A DNA stretch of 64,000 nucleotides from contig JAWWNJ010000011.1 of assembly GCA_037176885.1 (NCBI GenBank), forward strand, positions 310,001-374,000, read 5' to 3'. Made by a program: the position numbers and the translations under genes. The notes under the pieces were generated by a model, which saw nothing but the letters and a program-made list of their open reading frames with translations, had not been told where the DNA came from and did not search any database. Of this stretch, positions 43,701 to 56,700 are shown piece after piece. The DNA is from Favolaschia claudopus (lineage: Eukaryota > Basidiomycota > Agaricomycetes > Agaricales > Mycenaceae). The number at the start of each line of letters is the position of its first letter. Position 1 is the first letter of the stretch.

Positions 43701-46700
43701 TAGACCGAATCGGCGCTTTGAGGCGAATATCTGACAATACCTTCAAAACAAAGGTTAAATTCCGAACGAAATCGAATAGATTCGTTGCTTACCCGTGTAC
43801 ATTCACAGAGTTCGAGGTTACAAGACGATTGAAGACCTAGTTGCAAAGTAGTCAGTAAAAGTCAACGAGAAGGAACCGAAGCCAATACACGCACCTTATT
43901 CACCGGGAATCTCAAAATCAACCTCAATCCTCGCAGTCCCAGTCCATCGGTGACCCCAATCCTTCAAAGATGACATTGTGGAACAAAGTCAAAGAGGCCT
44001 AGTTTCGATATAGTCAGTAAGATTGAAAGGGAATTGAAGGAAGATGATACGATGCAAGAATGAAGGGAGTCAAGGTTGAATTGAATAGGTTAAGACTTCT
44101 TGTAATCAGAACGAAAGCTAATGAATGAGAAGATAGGTACTCACAAATGGATGTGTTGTTGGTTGTTGGTCAAGGTATGAGGTTGTTCAGGTAATTGGTT
44201 GAACGGCGCCAAGTGCAAGGTTAGTTACTTGAATTTGAATAGATAAGAAGAGAGCGCACCATTGAGGCTACTGAAGTGGATTGTAGAGCCTAGAATCAAA
44301 AAAAAGAGTAAGAGTTTGTTAAAGACAGAAGAAGAGGTCAGGTTGAAGTCACAAAATACAAGTCATTGACTTGAGCGAGCAAAAGCCGAATAAGTCCGAA
44401 AGGGGAGGTGAAGGGCAAAAGCGTCGAATTGAAGGAATGGAAAGGAGGGTGAATGAGATTGAAGCGATTTTGGATAGCAGAGTCAATAGAAGTGAAGTTT
44501 GAATAGAAAGGAAGGGGTGAAGGGAGGGATGTGGGATGTGGCGGTGAACCCATAATCAAACTCAACGCTGCCGACTCACCTAAATACCCTTCCACCGGCC
44601 CTCCAACGCAATTCAGCTCTTCAAATCAGCGGCGCATTCGTCGGGATCGACAGCCCGTGTCCGAATAATGCGGAGCGCCGACTCATTCAATCGGAATGTC
44701 GGAAATTGAAGAAGTCGACGGCGAACTCGAAAATATTCATAAGTTAGCAACGAGATCCACAGAAATTCCACGCACGTCGGACAAGATCCATGTGACTAAT
44801 GATGTGACATCCAAGGTTGTAACGCCGGGGTGGGAGGGGGAAAAGGTCGAGGAAAGCAGAGAGTTGGAATAGGGGTGAATCGTCGATTGGGACGTACAGA
44901 CGGCGCTGCGAGTTGCTGGAGCGCAGGAGCGCAAGCGTTCAGCTCAGAAAACAAGATTCTGACTGCCAAGATACCCATATGTCAGCTTCACACGGCAGTA
45001 GAAGCGAGGCATTTTACAACACACCTGAAATCTTCCGATCTCAACTCCGCTCCAAATTACTCCGATTGCTCCAGAACGCTCTCCGACGTCGCGGGTAACC
45101 GTTCGCTACCGGTACCGTAGATTCTGAGTCATGTTGCAGGGGATAGACGCCGTCCAGACGTGATTTTTGAAAATGCGTGCAAGTGCCCGTTTTGCCGTTT
45201 TGCGGGTGTTCCTGAGCAAAGAAAGGTCAGAGACAGACAGTTTGGAAGCAGAAGTATGTGGAGGTACACACCTGAGCTGTGAGGGCAGCGGAACCCCGGG
45301 CGCGCAGATGTCGATGGTGGTGGTAAAAGCCAATGTTCGGAATTTCCTGTTTGAGCGAGGATATGATTGATCTGATCGCAGCGGCCAACACCGCCACGAG
45401 TTCTTCCTTGCTCTTTGCCCACGACCAGCCCGCCAGCGCCAAGCGTCAACATATCGGCATGGCGCGCTCACGCGTGCTCAACGCGTCTGGACGGCAAATC
45501 GACTGAAAACCGCCGTATCTAATTCCATGGGCATATTTCGACAACTGTGAGCTGGCTCGCGCATGTCGTGTGCTTCTCTGGGCGACTTCAACCTCGGCTG
45601 TCTGCTTTACGAAAACTTGATGCTTCTCTCTCACCTCGATCGAAACACTGCAAACACCGTGCTTGTTGTCCTGAGCTCTTGCGGTTTTTCTGTACTCAGT
45701 TGGCTGAAAGGTTTCACGGCATAGGGAATCGTTCAAGGCCACTTGAAAGGTACAGGCTTGAAGAAATGCTCTGACTCCCGCGCGAATCAATTATGTCAAG
45801 TACCATCATACTTGATTCTGAAAATCTTGGAATTACGGCCAGGGACACACCTTCCTCAGGGTCGCTGAACAACTCGCTCTGCAGCCTTCCCTCGATCCCT
45901 CTGAACCGTATGCGTATTCTGTCCGCGAATCATTGACGCGTACCATTTGGCAACGTTATCCTCCGTGCCTCATTCAATCCGACGCTCACATTCCTTCCCA
46001 TTATTTTTGTTTTGACTACATCTGGCTGTGGAAACTGACTTCAAAATGTTCGAACCGCAGGCAACTCCAATGCTTAGGAGGCTGCAAAACCGACAACTTT
46101 GATTCAATGCGGCACCCGACACGCATGAGTCGCGTCGGAACTATCAACCTCGGATGGTGATTCATTCAATAACAACGTTACTTGAAAATTTCACTGATTG
46201 TGTTGCGACGGAGCTACTCAGCCGACGCCGTTCAAGCAAGTGTGGATCTACTCTAACACGACCAAACTAACCCACTCTTCCTTTCCTCCACCACCTTCCC
46301 CCACTTTGACTCTCAGAAATTTCCGTCGTGAGTTTTTACCCTCCGTTCCTCCCACCTCTCATTCTCAATCCACCTCCTCAGCAATCCCAGCAACCGGTCT
46401 CGTGCACAAATCCCGCCGATGTTGTGTTGACACGACGTATCATCGTGCCGCGGGACTTCGAGTAAGTACACAAACAATTCACTGTTTCTTGCCTTCTTGA
46501 CCCTTTTTTCCAAAGGTTTTGGCCGCCGGCAGGCTAATCCCATGCCCCGACGCGTCAAGCATCGAGTCCCCCGCTGTTTCCCGATGCCTGGGCTGTTGCC
46601 GCCGTCACCGCCGCGCCGCGCAGCGGCGCTATTTCCTCGACACGCCGTATCGACGTCCCGCGAGCGGAACTATCTCAAGTAAGTTCTCTCTTCAATTTTT

Positions 46701-48540
46701 CATCTTTTTGGCCCCTTTTTTCCAAAAGTTTTGGCCGCCGGCAGGCTAACCCCCGCCCCCGACGCATACAGCAGCGAGTCCCGCCGCCCCTACTTAGCAC
46801 TTGCGTCGTTGCCGCCGTCACCGTCGCGCCGCGCAGCGGCGCTATACCTCGACACGACGTATCGACGTCCCGCAAGTGGGACCTCCGGTGAGTCATCTTT
46901 TGCGTCAATTTTCGCCCTTTTGACGCCTTTTTTTCCAAAAGTTTGAGCCGCCGGCAGGCTAATGCCGCCCACGACTTTTCAAGCAGCGAGACCTGCAGCC
47001 CGCAGGTATTCAATAAGCCCCGGGTCGTTGACGACGTCGCGCGGCGCTGCGAAGCGGCGCTATTGCTTTGACACGACATATTGCCGTCCGGCGAGCGAAA
47101 ATTCTGGTGAGCTTGGTATTCCTCCCTTCAGATTCTCTTTGTCTTACGATTTCTTTCAAGTTCCCACCAGAGTTTTGTGGTTTACGGCAAATTTTCCTTG
47201 ACGTCGCTTGATTTGGGTGAGGTAAGCTTTGCATTCTTTTGTTTCAAATCCTTTCAATGTGTTACCCAACCCACTCGCACGTCGCGCACGTCGATTACTA
47301 TACGTATCGACGTCCCGCGAGCGGGTTGTTCCCCAAATTAGGTACGTGGCTTCCCATTTAACTCTTATTTCATGTCTTCAACCACTATTAGTGTAGCCGC
47401 CGCCTCAAATTCAGGACTCGAGATTTCGACTTCCGCCGAGCGACATGGCGAGACCCTTTACAGGTGCGTCTATTCCCCTATTCTAGATGCTTTCTATACT
47501 AATTTTCGCTCCCCAAGACCAAAATCTCTCCGCTGCGCGGCCCTCATCATCCCCACCCAGCCCCGCATCAAAAATTCGACATTTTGAGCGACGCTTCCAA
47601 GTAAGTTCCTCCCCTCACTCTCCTCAATTCCCCGCCCACTCAAGACTTCTAGAGATTTTTCTTCCCGCTGCGCGGGCCACGTCTCGTCATCAACGCCAAC
47701 ATCCCGTTTGGGAAATTCGAGATTTCGCGTTCCCGCAAGCAAGGTTTTTGAGCTCAATGGTATTCAGGTGCGTCTATTGTACTCATCTGAAGCGTTTCAA
47801 GGCTGATTCGAAGTGCCAGATTTCAATTTTTCCGCTGCGCGGCCTGCACCTTCAACAGCTCCGAGCCGCCGTCAATATGGTCGAATTTCTGAAGTGCGCG
47901 AGTTGGAAGAAATTTTGCTTCGCTGCGCGGCCAACATGATGTGTACGTACTACCTATTTTTTTGTATTCCAAACACTAATTCGATATAGGTCGATTCCTT
48001 CTCTCGCAGCGAGTGCGCGTCGTCAACAACTTCACATTTCAGGTCACTTCTTCAAGTTCTTGTCTACAGTACGGGTTTGGTGGGTTGCCCATATTCGCAT
48101 CCTATTCCCTTCTGCGAACTCTGAAAATCTCATGGTAAGGATTCAATCCGTCACTTCAAACACGCGGACTTGTAATTCTCAACGGTGTGTGAAATGACTT
48201 CGAATTTTCACTACGTACAAATTCAGGGACTTTGCTCCAGTAGTCAGTATCTAGATCTGTACTTTGAGATCCCCGCCGTACGTACCAGGACCCTTGAAAC
48301 AAGCCGGGAAACGGGCTTCCTGAGGGTCAAAATATCAAAAATTTCTTCTCGGTTGTATGTAAATAGACGATAAATCCTTTTGAGAACAGCTCCGAAAAAG
48401 TATAAGTTGGGGGCTGGCAAGTCGCTTGCGACCTTGGTCGCGCGGCGAGCTTAGTCGTGCGGTGAGCGTGGAGGTGGCTGGAAATTTCCTTTTCTGGAAG
48501 TCAAAGCGAGAGGTCGCTACAGTGAGCTCTCTACAATAAA
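40748..48540. repeat. orphan spacer S, copy 1 (7.8 kb)
   Basis: Begins at TTAACGCGTCTCGC, where similarity to the flank of B3 ends, and stops where gene A sequence resumes at 48541. Three zones are visible. 40.8-41.7 kb is C-rich with Pro/Ser-rich open frames and one intron-like GTAAGT...TTTGCAG segment. 41.7-44.7 kb is A/G-rich, with minus-strand GTGAGT/GTAAGT sites every 50-100 nt and a recurring ATAGTYYCGGYCT motif. 45-48.4 kb has plus-strand tandem modules bounded by splice-like sites. No frame longer than 270 codons and no known domain was found, and no terminal inverted repeats were seen. It could be an unrecognised transposable element, a spliced non-coding locus, or a decayed intron-rich gene. 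Confidence 0.75.
46340..47340 (+). repeat. tandem array of ~210-225 bp exon-like modules in S1
   Basis: Five degenerate modules share a core similar to ACGTATCGACGTCCCGC at about 46436, 46647, 46856, 47083 and 47305. Each core is followed by a donor-like site (GTAAGT, GTGAGT, GTGAGC or GTACGT). Three modules are preceded by a pyrimidine tract and the shared segment GCCGCCGGCAGGCTAA, which looks like an acceptor. Reading frame is not preserved for the same core from module to module, so coding is doubtful. Confidence 0.7.
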
Positions 48541-48902
48541 GTCGAGATGGCGGGTATCTTCTGCGCGATCATCGACCCCGCCGTTTTGGCGCAATGTGCG
48601 GCGATTTCGGGGCGACTTGGAGGGAAGAAACATGTCGGTACTGTGCGTCCTCCGGGTTCCCACCGTTGGAAAATTGGCCCCAGGACATCGAGATCAGCGA
48701 GTGTAATTGCTGTGACGTTGCGAAGAATGAGGTTGGCCCTGCGGTATGGGGATCGTGGCTAGAGGCGGCGTTGGCGGATGGGAGTATGAAATGTCGACCA
48801 AGGTGCGAGGTTGTGGGCAAGGGTCTCGAAGGGTTACAGGGTGCGCTTGATTTGATGTTCAAGGGCGTTAGCGCGAAGAAGTTGGTTGTTGAGATTATTT
48901 GA
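48541..48902 (+). pseudogene. gene A 3' fragment (a')
   Basis: Corresponds to the last 120 codons of gene A, beginning abruptly at VEMAGIFCAI. It lacks a promoter, a start and the whole catalytic N-terminal domain. One G is missing at about 48655 compared with the copy at 58499, shifting the frame within VRPPG. It is closer to a'' than to gene A, from which it differs by many substitutions. Confidence 0.85.
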
Positions 48903-49487
48903 GTGGACTGTATGCTCCAGATTAGAGTGTTCTTCTTCCCTTGAAAGTTGTCATACAGAGTCATTGTAAAATTGAGTTTTTTGAAGATCGGAATAGCATC
49001 ATTTATTGCCGAAGGGAGCACGAACGGGTTAGCGAGAATTGCGTGGAAAGACAGCAGTCTGTAGGCAGCGATAAGTAGTCGATTACAAGACTGAACCAGA
49101 AGCTCTAAAAGGTAATCAAGATCAGTTTAACCGAAAGTTACATATATGGTTGGCAGATCCGTTGAACGGATGAACCTGACGAACTTCGTCATCTTCTGAA
49201 GATAAAATGCGCGTTGGGTTTCGAGTGTAGAGCATGGAAGTTGCTGCTGTTGGAGGTTGCGATCAGTCGCGTTCGTTTAAAATGGGTGCTTGCGAGCGGA
49301 CATCGCGTATGCAAGCTGATGCAATTCCGGGTGTCTCTCCGAATCAATGCATTTTCGAGTGGACCTGCGATGAACGGCGTGGTCGGGTATATTTCACGAT
49401 CTTTTTCTGCTCGGATGTCTATCCGAAGGATTCGCCTATAAAGAAATAAAAGCAGACCTCATCCCCCCACAAAATTCACGACTCACA

Positions 49488-50532
49488 ATGTCTTCGAACG
49501 TCAACAAAGCAGCTTGGATCCTGCCCCCAAAGCGACACCCCTCGAGGTCGGGCCTGCGCCGATGCCCACCCCTCAAGGCACCGAAGTCGCGATCCAAATC
49601 CATTCCGTCGCGCTCAACCCAGCGGATCCCGTCGTACAGCGCCTCGCCATCCTACTCGAGCCGAAAGACTACCCCTTCATCCTGGGTTGCGACATGGCGG
49701 GCACAGTAGTGGCCGCCGGGCCCTCCAGCACCTTCAAGCCGGGCGACCGCGTCACAGCCCTGGCTGCTTCCTGGGGTCGCAAAGACCCGAAATACGGCGC
49801 CTTCCAGCTATACGCTCTGGCCGACACGCCGTTCCTGACGAAGATCCCCGACAACGTCAGCTTCAACGAGGGCTGCGTGCTCGGCTGGGCCTCACCACTG
49901 CCGCATACGCTCTATTCAACCCCGACACCCTGGCACTAGACCTCCCCAAGCCGGGTGGGAATGCGCCGAATGGCAAGATCGTGCTCGTGTGGGGTGGCGC
50001 ATCGAGTGTCGGCGCGTGCGGTATTCAGGCAGCCAAAGCGGCGGGTTACACCATCGCTTCTACCGCGAGCGCGCGGAACTTCGATCTACTCCGCGAGATG
50101 GGCGTCGAGTACGTGTTCGATTACTCCAGCGCCACCGTGATCGACGACATCGTCGCCGCTCTGAAGGGGAAGGGCGAGATGGCGGGCATCTTCTCCGCTA
50201 TTGGCAAGCCCGAGACTCTAATCCAGTGCGCCGCCGTCATTCAGCGCCTCGAGGGAAGACAGCATGTGGCCACTGTGCGTCCACCTGGGTTTCCCGCTGT
50301 AGAGAATTGGCCGGAAGGAGTCGAGATCAGCAACAATGCGAGCAGTCATATGAACAGTGAGATGAGCGGCGCGGTCTGGGGCGCTTGGTTGGAGGCGGCG
50401 TTGAGAGATGGGAGTATGAAGTGTCGACCCAAGTATGAGGTTGTTGGCAAGGGTCTGGAAGCGGTACAGATGCGATGGATTTAATGTCGAAGGGGGGTCA
50501 GTGCGAAGAAATTAGTAGTCGAGTTCATTTGA
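49488..50532 (+). pseudogene. gene B copy 2, four single-base frame disruptions
   Basis: Same sequence as B1 and B3 except for one-base changes in runs: a lost C near 49521, a lost C near 49886, a lost G near 50468 and a gained G near 50493. Each breaks the frame, so as written no full protein is made. The TATA box and start ATG are intact. Because B1 and B3 are whole and the changes are all one-base steps in short runs, uncorrected assembly errors are at least as likely as true decay. Confidence 0.8.
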
Positions 50533-50703
50533 AGTGTCCTGCTGAATGCTACGACTGTATTGTTGGTTTCTCCACTGAACCTAAGTTTTGCTCATGGAAG
50601 CTGTCGCCAAGTTGTTTCGGCAAGTTCCGCCGTCGCACAAATAATCAACAACAACCGTAAATTCTATCCTCGTACAGTTCTTTTTCGCCTTTGTGAATAC
50701 CAG

Positions 50704-53700
50704 TTAACGCGTCTCGCTGGCTTTCGTCAGCCACAACCGCAACGCCGCGCTCACCTTTCAGCACGTAACCCAACTCTCGCGAGACAGAGCTCGCTCAAGG
50801 TGCGTGTGCTGCCCACTTTTTCTCACACTTTTTTTCATCTCTCTCCCCCATGCAGCTTCCCCGAGGCCTCACGCCGGCGGCTTCGCCCTCACCGCCGCCT
50901 GTATCCTCCTCTCCTTCAACACTCCCCGCCACCTCCCGCCTGCCGTCTCACCTCCCCACTGACCCCTTCCAACTCTGTCTCCCCACTCCGCTCATTGCCA
51001 CGGGACGACGTGAAGGACGACATTCCGCCCCAACGCCGCCGATTTCCATCCACCCACGACGCGACGACGTCCCGCCCCTGCATTCCCACCGCTCATGCAT
51101 TGCTGCCCCCGCGAGACTTCCGACTGTGGTTACGCCCGCGCCGCTCCCCGACGCTACTCGTTCCGACCTCGACAACACCCCGTCTCGCCAACCCCCTCAC
51201 GCGCTGACACCGCCACTTCAAGCCCCTCCCTCAAGCCCTCCCCTCCCGACTCTCGAGCTCTCCCTCCTCGCCGCCGCCCACTCCACCCTCAACCCCTTCA
51301 AGACACTTCCCCGCGCCGACACAGCACTCCCGCCCCTTCCCCGTTCCTCAAATAACCCGAAAAATCCAAACTACGCGTTCGACTACCCGTCTGGACGCCT
51401 CCCCGCACCCGTGGGGCCGCCCGAATCCCGCCGCTTCACGCTCCAAAACCCACCCGGCGCCGAAATTCCTCAAAGATTGTAAGTCTGTCTTCGAATCGAC
51501 AAAAATCAAGTCCAAACTCACCTTGTCTTTCTCTCGTTTGCAGATCTCGCGTCAACGCCGTCAACTTCGCACGCCGCTGCCGCGCCGACTCCGCCGCAAA
51601 ACCCCCCGCTGAGCACCGGCCCGTCGTACATACTGTGTAAACTAACCATTTAGAGTCAATATATCGATTTTTTGACAAACTATTGCGCGAGATGAGTTGG
51701 GGAATTGAGGAATCGAGTCGGAATGAAGACTTACAGGCTACAGCTGCCGCTCTAATTTGACTAGAGTACACCAACAATAAGCCTGCAACTTTGAGTTAGC
51801 GCGAATCGGGAGAAAGAGATTGAACGGAAATTACTCATAAGGAGGTAGGTTAGCTGGATTCAAAGAAATTGAGAAAGTCAGTACAAACACATTGAAACTC
51901 ACCGCTGTTTGAATTCAATCGCCCGAGTGACAAAGTTCAAACTACGAGAATGAGATAAAGCGGAGTTCAGACGAAAGGAAGATTAATAGCTCACCGGAGA
52001 TTTGTATTCAAGTAGTTCTCAAAACGAGTCAGATGCCTACAGTAACATTGAATTCAAAGAGATTCGAAACGAAAAGAAACGAAGGATCACTCACCGAAGT
52101 CCTCAATTCATCTCACTCAAGGTAAGGTTCAATCCGCTCACAAAATCAACCACTCTACTCAGTGAACGGCGCCTGAAATGAATGAATTCAATAAGAGGAA
52201 CTCGAGGTTGAACTCACTAGACTTGGAAATAGGAATGGCGAGACTAGCTAGGAGAAAACAAGTCAGAAACAGATCAAAATGAATGTAAGGATGTTAAAAT
52301 TGAAATTGCTTACCGGCGGTCACGGCGCTAACCAGTCGAAATGCGAATCTCATTGCACATTGTCAGCGGCGAAGGATAAGATGAACACTGTCCAAATGGT
52401 CAGTGTTGAACAAATTGAAATAGCTGAATGGGACTCACTTTCAACGATCATAATGTAAGTGTATCGAATACACGAAGGTCAGTATGGGAGAGGTGAAGAT
52501 GAAACCAAACACGTCGAAGTGGATTGAACTCACCTTCAATTGTACTCGAAGGATACTTGAACGGGTGTTGATACTTACAGTTGAAGTCACAAAGGTAAGT
52601 AGTAATCGATACTTGAACAAGTTATCGTTATCGAACCAAATGTAAACCTATCGAGCGAAAGCTCGCCTTGAATGTTAGGGTCAGTGCACGCTCGAATCAA
52701 CAGTTGTTTACCTTTTCAGAACGTTTCGCGCTTGCGCGCGCGCGACTCAAATCAAACCGACATAATTTCGGCCTTCAACAGAGTCAAAATCGCAGTCACT
52801 CACTCACCGTTTCGAGGATTAGAGCAGAATTCACTCACAATGCGGGCATAGTCTCGGCGTGTAATTGAAAGAGAAAGGAATAGGCGAAGTTGAATGCCGA
52901 TTCAAACCGGCATAGTCCCGGCCTACCTGAATGCGATGGGTAACTTAGCAAGCAGTCGCCTGTGAACTAAGACTTGAACGTACCGTTATAGTTCCGGTCT
53001 CGCGGGTAAGTATTCGTTGAATGACAACAAAACCAGGGTGAGCTTTCAAAAACGAAGTCTGTCAGCGGTTCGACGACATAAACGGAATTGACTCACAATA
53101 GTTGGATAAGTTTAGCGTTGAAGTGAAAGCATAAGGTGGATTTGAAGTAGAATTCAAACAGTCGGAGTTTCGGCCTAGATGTATTCAAGATCGTAGTCTC
53201 GGTAGATAATGGTATGGTTTCGGTTGAGCAAGGACTGGGGATGAGGAAAGCATTAGAGATAAGGTAAGAGACTCGAATGAATGGATTGCGCACCTTTGTT
53301 GAACCTAAACTTCAACCCCAACGTCAACGTTCCCTCACATCTCTAACCCAATCCTTCAAACATATAGCGGTTGAATGAATAGAAGTATATCCTGAATGAA
53401 TGTAGTCAGTAGAGTTAGCAGCAAGCTCAGTTTAGTGACTAACCAAGGCGCCGAAGCGAGCCGAGTATTGAACGATAGCTAGAGTACAGTAGCAACGTCA
53501 GATATACATAGAACGAAGACGAGTTGAATCGTTACTTACCAGGGAGCATTCAAACTCGAATTCAAATATTCGTAGTTTCGGCCTAAATGTTCAAATGTTC
53601 AAGTTAGCGAGCATTCGAGTGTGATGAAGATAAGGTTGAAGAAGTAGTTATGCGCACCATAGACCGAATCGGCGCTTTGAGGCGAATATCTGACAATACC

Positions 53701-56700
53701 TTCAAAACAAAGGTTAAATTCCGAACGAAATCGAATAGATTCGTTGCTTACCCGTGTACATTCACAGAGTTCGAGGTTACAAGACGATTGAAGACCTAGT
53801 TGCAAAGTAGTCAGTAAAAGTCAACGAGAAGGAACCGAAGCCAATACACGCACCTTATTCACCGGGAATCTCAAAATCAACCTCAATCCTCGCAGTCCCA
53901 GTCCATCGGTGACCCCAATCCTTCAAAGATGACATTGTGGAACAAAGTCAAAGAGGCCTAGTTTCGATATAGTCAGTAAGATTGAAAGGGAATTGAAGGA
54001 AGATGATACGATGCAAGAATGAAGGGAGTCAAGGTTGAATTGAATAGGTTAAGACTTCTTGTAATCAGAACGAAAGCTAATGAATGAGAAGATAGGTACT
54101 CACAAATGGATGTGTTGTTGGTTGTTGGTCAAGGTATGAGGTTGTTCAGGTAATTGGTTGAACGGCGCCAAGTGCAAGGTTAGTTACTTGAATTTGAATA
54201 GATAAGAAGAGAGCGCACCATTGAGGCTACTGAAGTGGATTGTAGAGCCTAGAATCAAAAAAAAGAGTAAGAGTTTGTTAAAGACAGAAGAAGAGGTCAG
54301 GTTGAAGTCACAAAATACAAGTCATTGACTTGAGCGAGCAAAAGCCGAATAAGTCCGAAAGGGGAGGTGAAGGGCAAAAGCGTCGAATTGAAGGAATGGA
54401 AAGGAGGGTGAATGAGATTGAAGCGATTTTGGATAGCAGAGTCAATAGAAGTGAAGTTTGAATAGAAAGGAAGGGGTGAAGGGAGGGATGTGGGATGTGG
54501 GCGGTGAACCCATAATCAAACTCAACGCTGCCGACTCACCTAAATACCCTTCCACCGGCCCTCCAACGCAATTCAGCTCTTCAAATCAGCGGCGCATTCG
54601 TCGGGATCGACAGCCCGTGTCCGAATAATGCGGAGCGCCGACTCATTCAATCGGAATGTCGGAAATTGAAGAAGTCGACGGCGAACTCGAAAATATTCAT
54701 AAGTTAGCAACGAGATCCACAGAAATTCCACGCACGTCGGACAAGATCCATGTGACTAATGATGTGACATCCAAGGTTGTAACGCCGGGGTGGGAGGGGG
54801 AAAAGGTCGAGGAAAGCAGAGAGTTGGAATAGGGGTGAATCGTCGATTGGGACGTACAGACGGCGCTGCGAGTTGCTGGAGCGCAGGAGCGCAAGCGTTC
54901 AGCTCAGAAAACAAGATTCTGACTGCCAAGATACCCATATGTCAGCTTCACACGGCAGTAGAAGCGAGGCATTTTACAACACACCTGAAATCTTCCGATC
55001 TCAACTCCGCTCCAAATTACTCCGATTGCTCCAGAACGCTCTCCGACGTCGCGGGTAACCGTTCGCTACCGGTACCGTAGATTCTGAGTCATGTTGCAGG
55101 GGATAGACGCCGTCCAGACGTGATTTTTGAAAATGCGTGCAAGTGCCCGTTTTGCCGTTTTGCGGGTGTTCCTGAGCAAAGAAAGGTCAGAGACAGACAG
55201 TTTGGAAGCAGAAGTATGTGGAGGTACACACCTGAGCTGTGAGGGCAGCGGAACCCCGGGCGCGCAGATGTCGATGGTGGTGGTAAAAGCCAATGTTCGG
55301 AATTTCCTGTTTGAGCGAGGATATGATTGATCTGATCGCAGCGGCCAACACCGCCACGAGTTCTTCCTTGCTCTTTGCCCACGACCAGCCCGCCAGCGCC
55401 AAGCGTCAACATATCGGCATGGCGCGCTCACGCGTGCTCAACGCGTCTGGACGGCAAATCGACTGAAAACCGCCGTATCTAATTCCATGGGCATATTTCG
55501 ACAACTGTGAGCTGGCTCGCGCATGTCGTGTGCTTCTCTGGGCGACTTCAACCTCGGCTGTCTGCTTTACGAAAACTTGATGCTTCTCTCTCACCTCGAT
55601 CGAAACACTGCAAACACCGTGCTTGTTGTCCTGAGCTCTTGCGGTTTTTCTGTACTCAGTTGGCTGAAAGGTTTCACGGCATAGGGAATCGTTCAAGGCC
55701 ACTTGAAAGGTACAGGCTTGAAGAAATGCTCTGACTCCCGCGCGAATCAATTATGTCAAGTACCATCATACTTGATTCTGAAATCTTGGAATTACGGCCA
55801 GGGACACACCTTCCTCAGGGTCGCTGAACAACTCGCTCTGCAGCCTTCCCTCGATCCCTCTGAACCGTATGCGTATTCTGTCCGCGAATCATTGACGCGT
55901 ACCATTTGGCAACGTTATCCTCCGTGCCTCATTCAATCCGACGCTCACATTCCTTCCCATTATTTTTGTTTTGACTACATCTGGCTGTGGAAACTGACTT
56001 CAAAATGTTCGAACCGCAGGCAACTCCAATGCTTAGGAGGCTGCAAAACCGACAACTTTGATTCAATGCGGCACCCGACACGCATGAGTCGCGTCGGAAC
56101 TATCAACCTCGGATGGTGATTCATTCAATAACAACGTTACTTGAAAATTTCACTGATTGTGTTGCGACGGAGCTACTCAGCCGACGCCGTTCAAGCAAGT
56201 GTGGATCTACTCTAACACGACCAAACTAACCCACTCTTCCTTTCCTCCACCACCTTCCCCCACTTTGACTCTCAGAAATTTCCGTCGTGAGTTTTTACCC
56301 TCCGTTCCTCCCACCTCTCATTCTCAATCCACCTCCTCAGCAATCCCAGCAACCGGTCTCGTGCACAAATCCCGCCGATGTTGTGTTGACACGACGTATC
56401 ATCGTGCCGCGGGACTTCGAGTAAGTACACAAACAATTCACTGTTTCTTGCCTTCTTGACCCTTTTTTCCAAAGGTTTTGGCCGCCGGCAGGCTAATCCC
56501 ATGCCCCGACGCGTCAAGCATCGAGTCCCCCGCTGTTTCCCGATGCCTGGGCTGTTGCCGCCGTCACCGCCGCGCCGCGCAGCGGCGCTATTTCCTCGAC
56601 ACGCCGTATCGACGTCCCGCGAGCGGAACTATCTCAAGTAAGTTCTCTCTTCAATTTTTCATCTTTTTGGCCCCTTTTTTCCAAAAGTTTTGGCCGCCGG

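Larger units (their letters stand above)
38581..48540. repeat. direct repeat unit, copy 1 (A 3' part, B1, S1)
   Basis: Starts at GTCGAGATGGCGGGTATCTT within gene A and runs 9960 bp to the next occurrence of the same bases. It contains the end of gene A, gene B1 and spacer S1. The A-to-B1 portion up to about 39250 differs from copies 2 and 3 by many substitutions, while B1 and S1 are almost identical to their counterparts. Confidence 0.92.

Noticed and set aside
45106..45471. Minus-strand frames of 71-121 codons in S with an intron-like GTGTGT...CTCAG
   Set aside because: Two exons can be joined in one frame, but that frame has no ATG and no recognisable domain.
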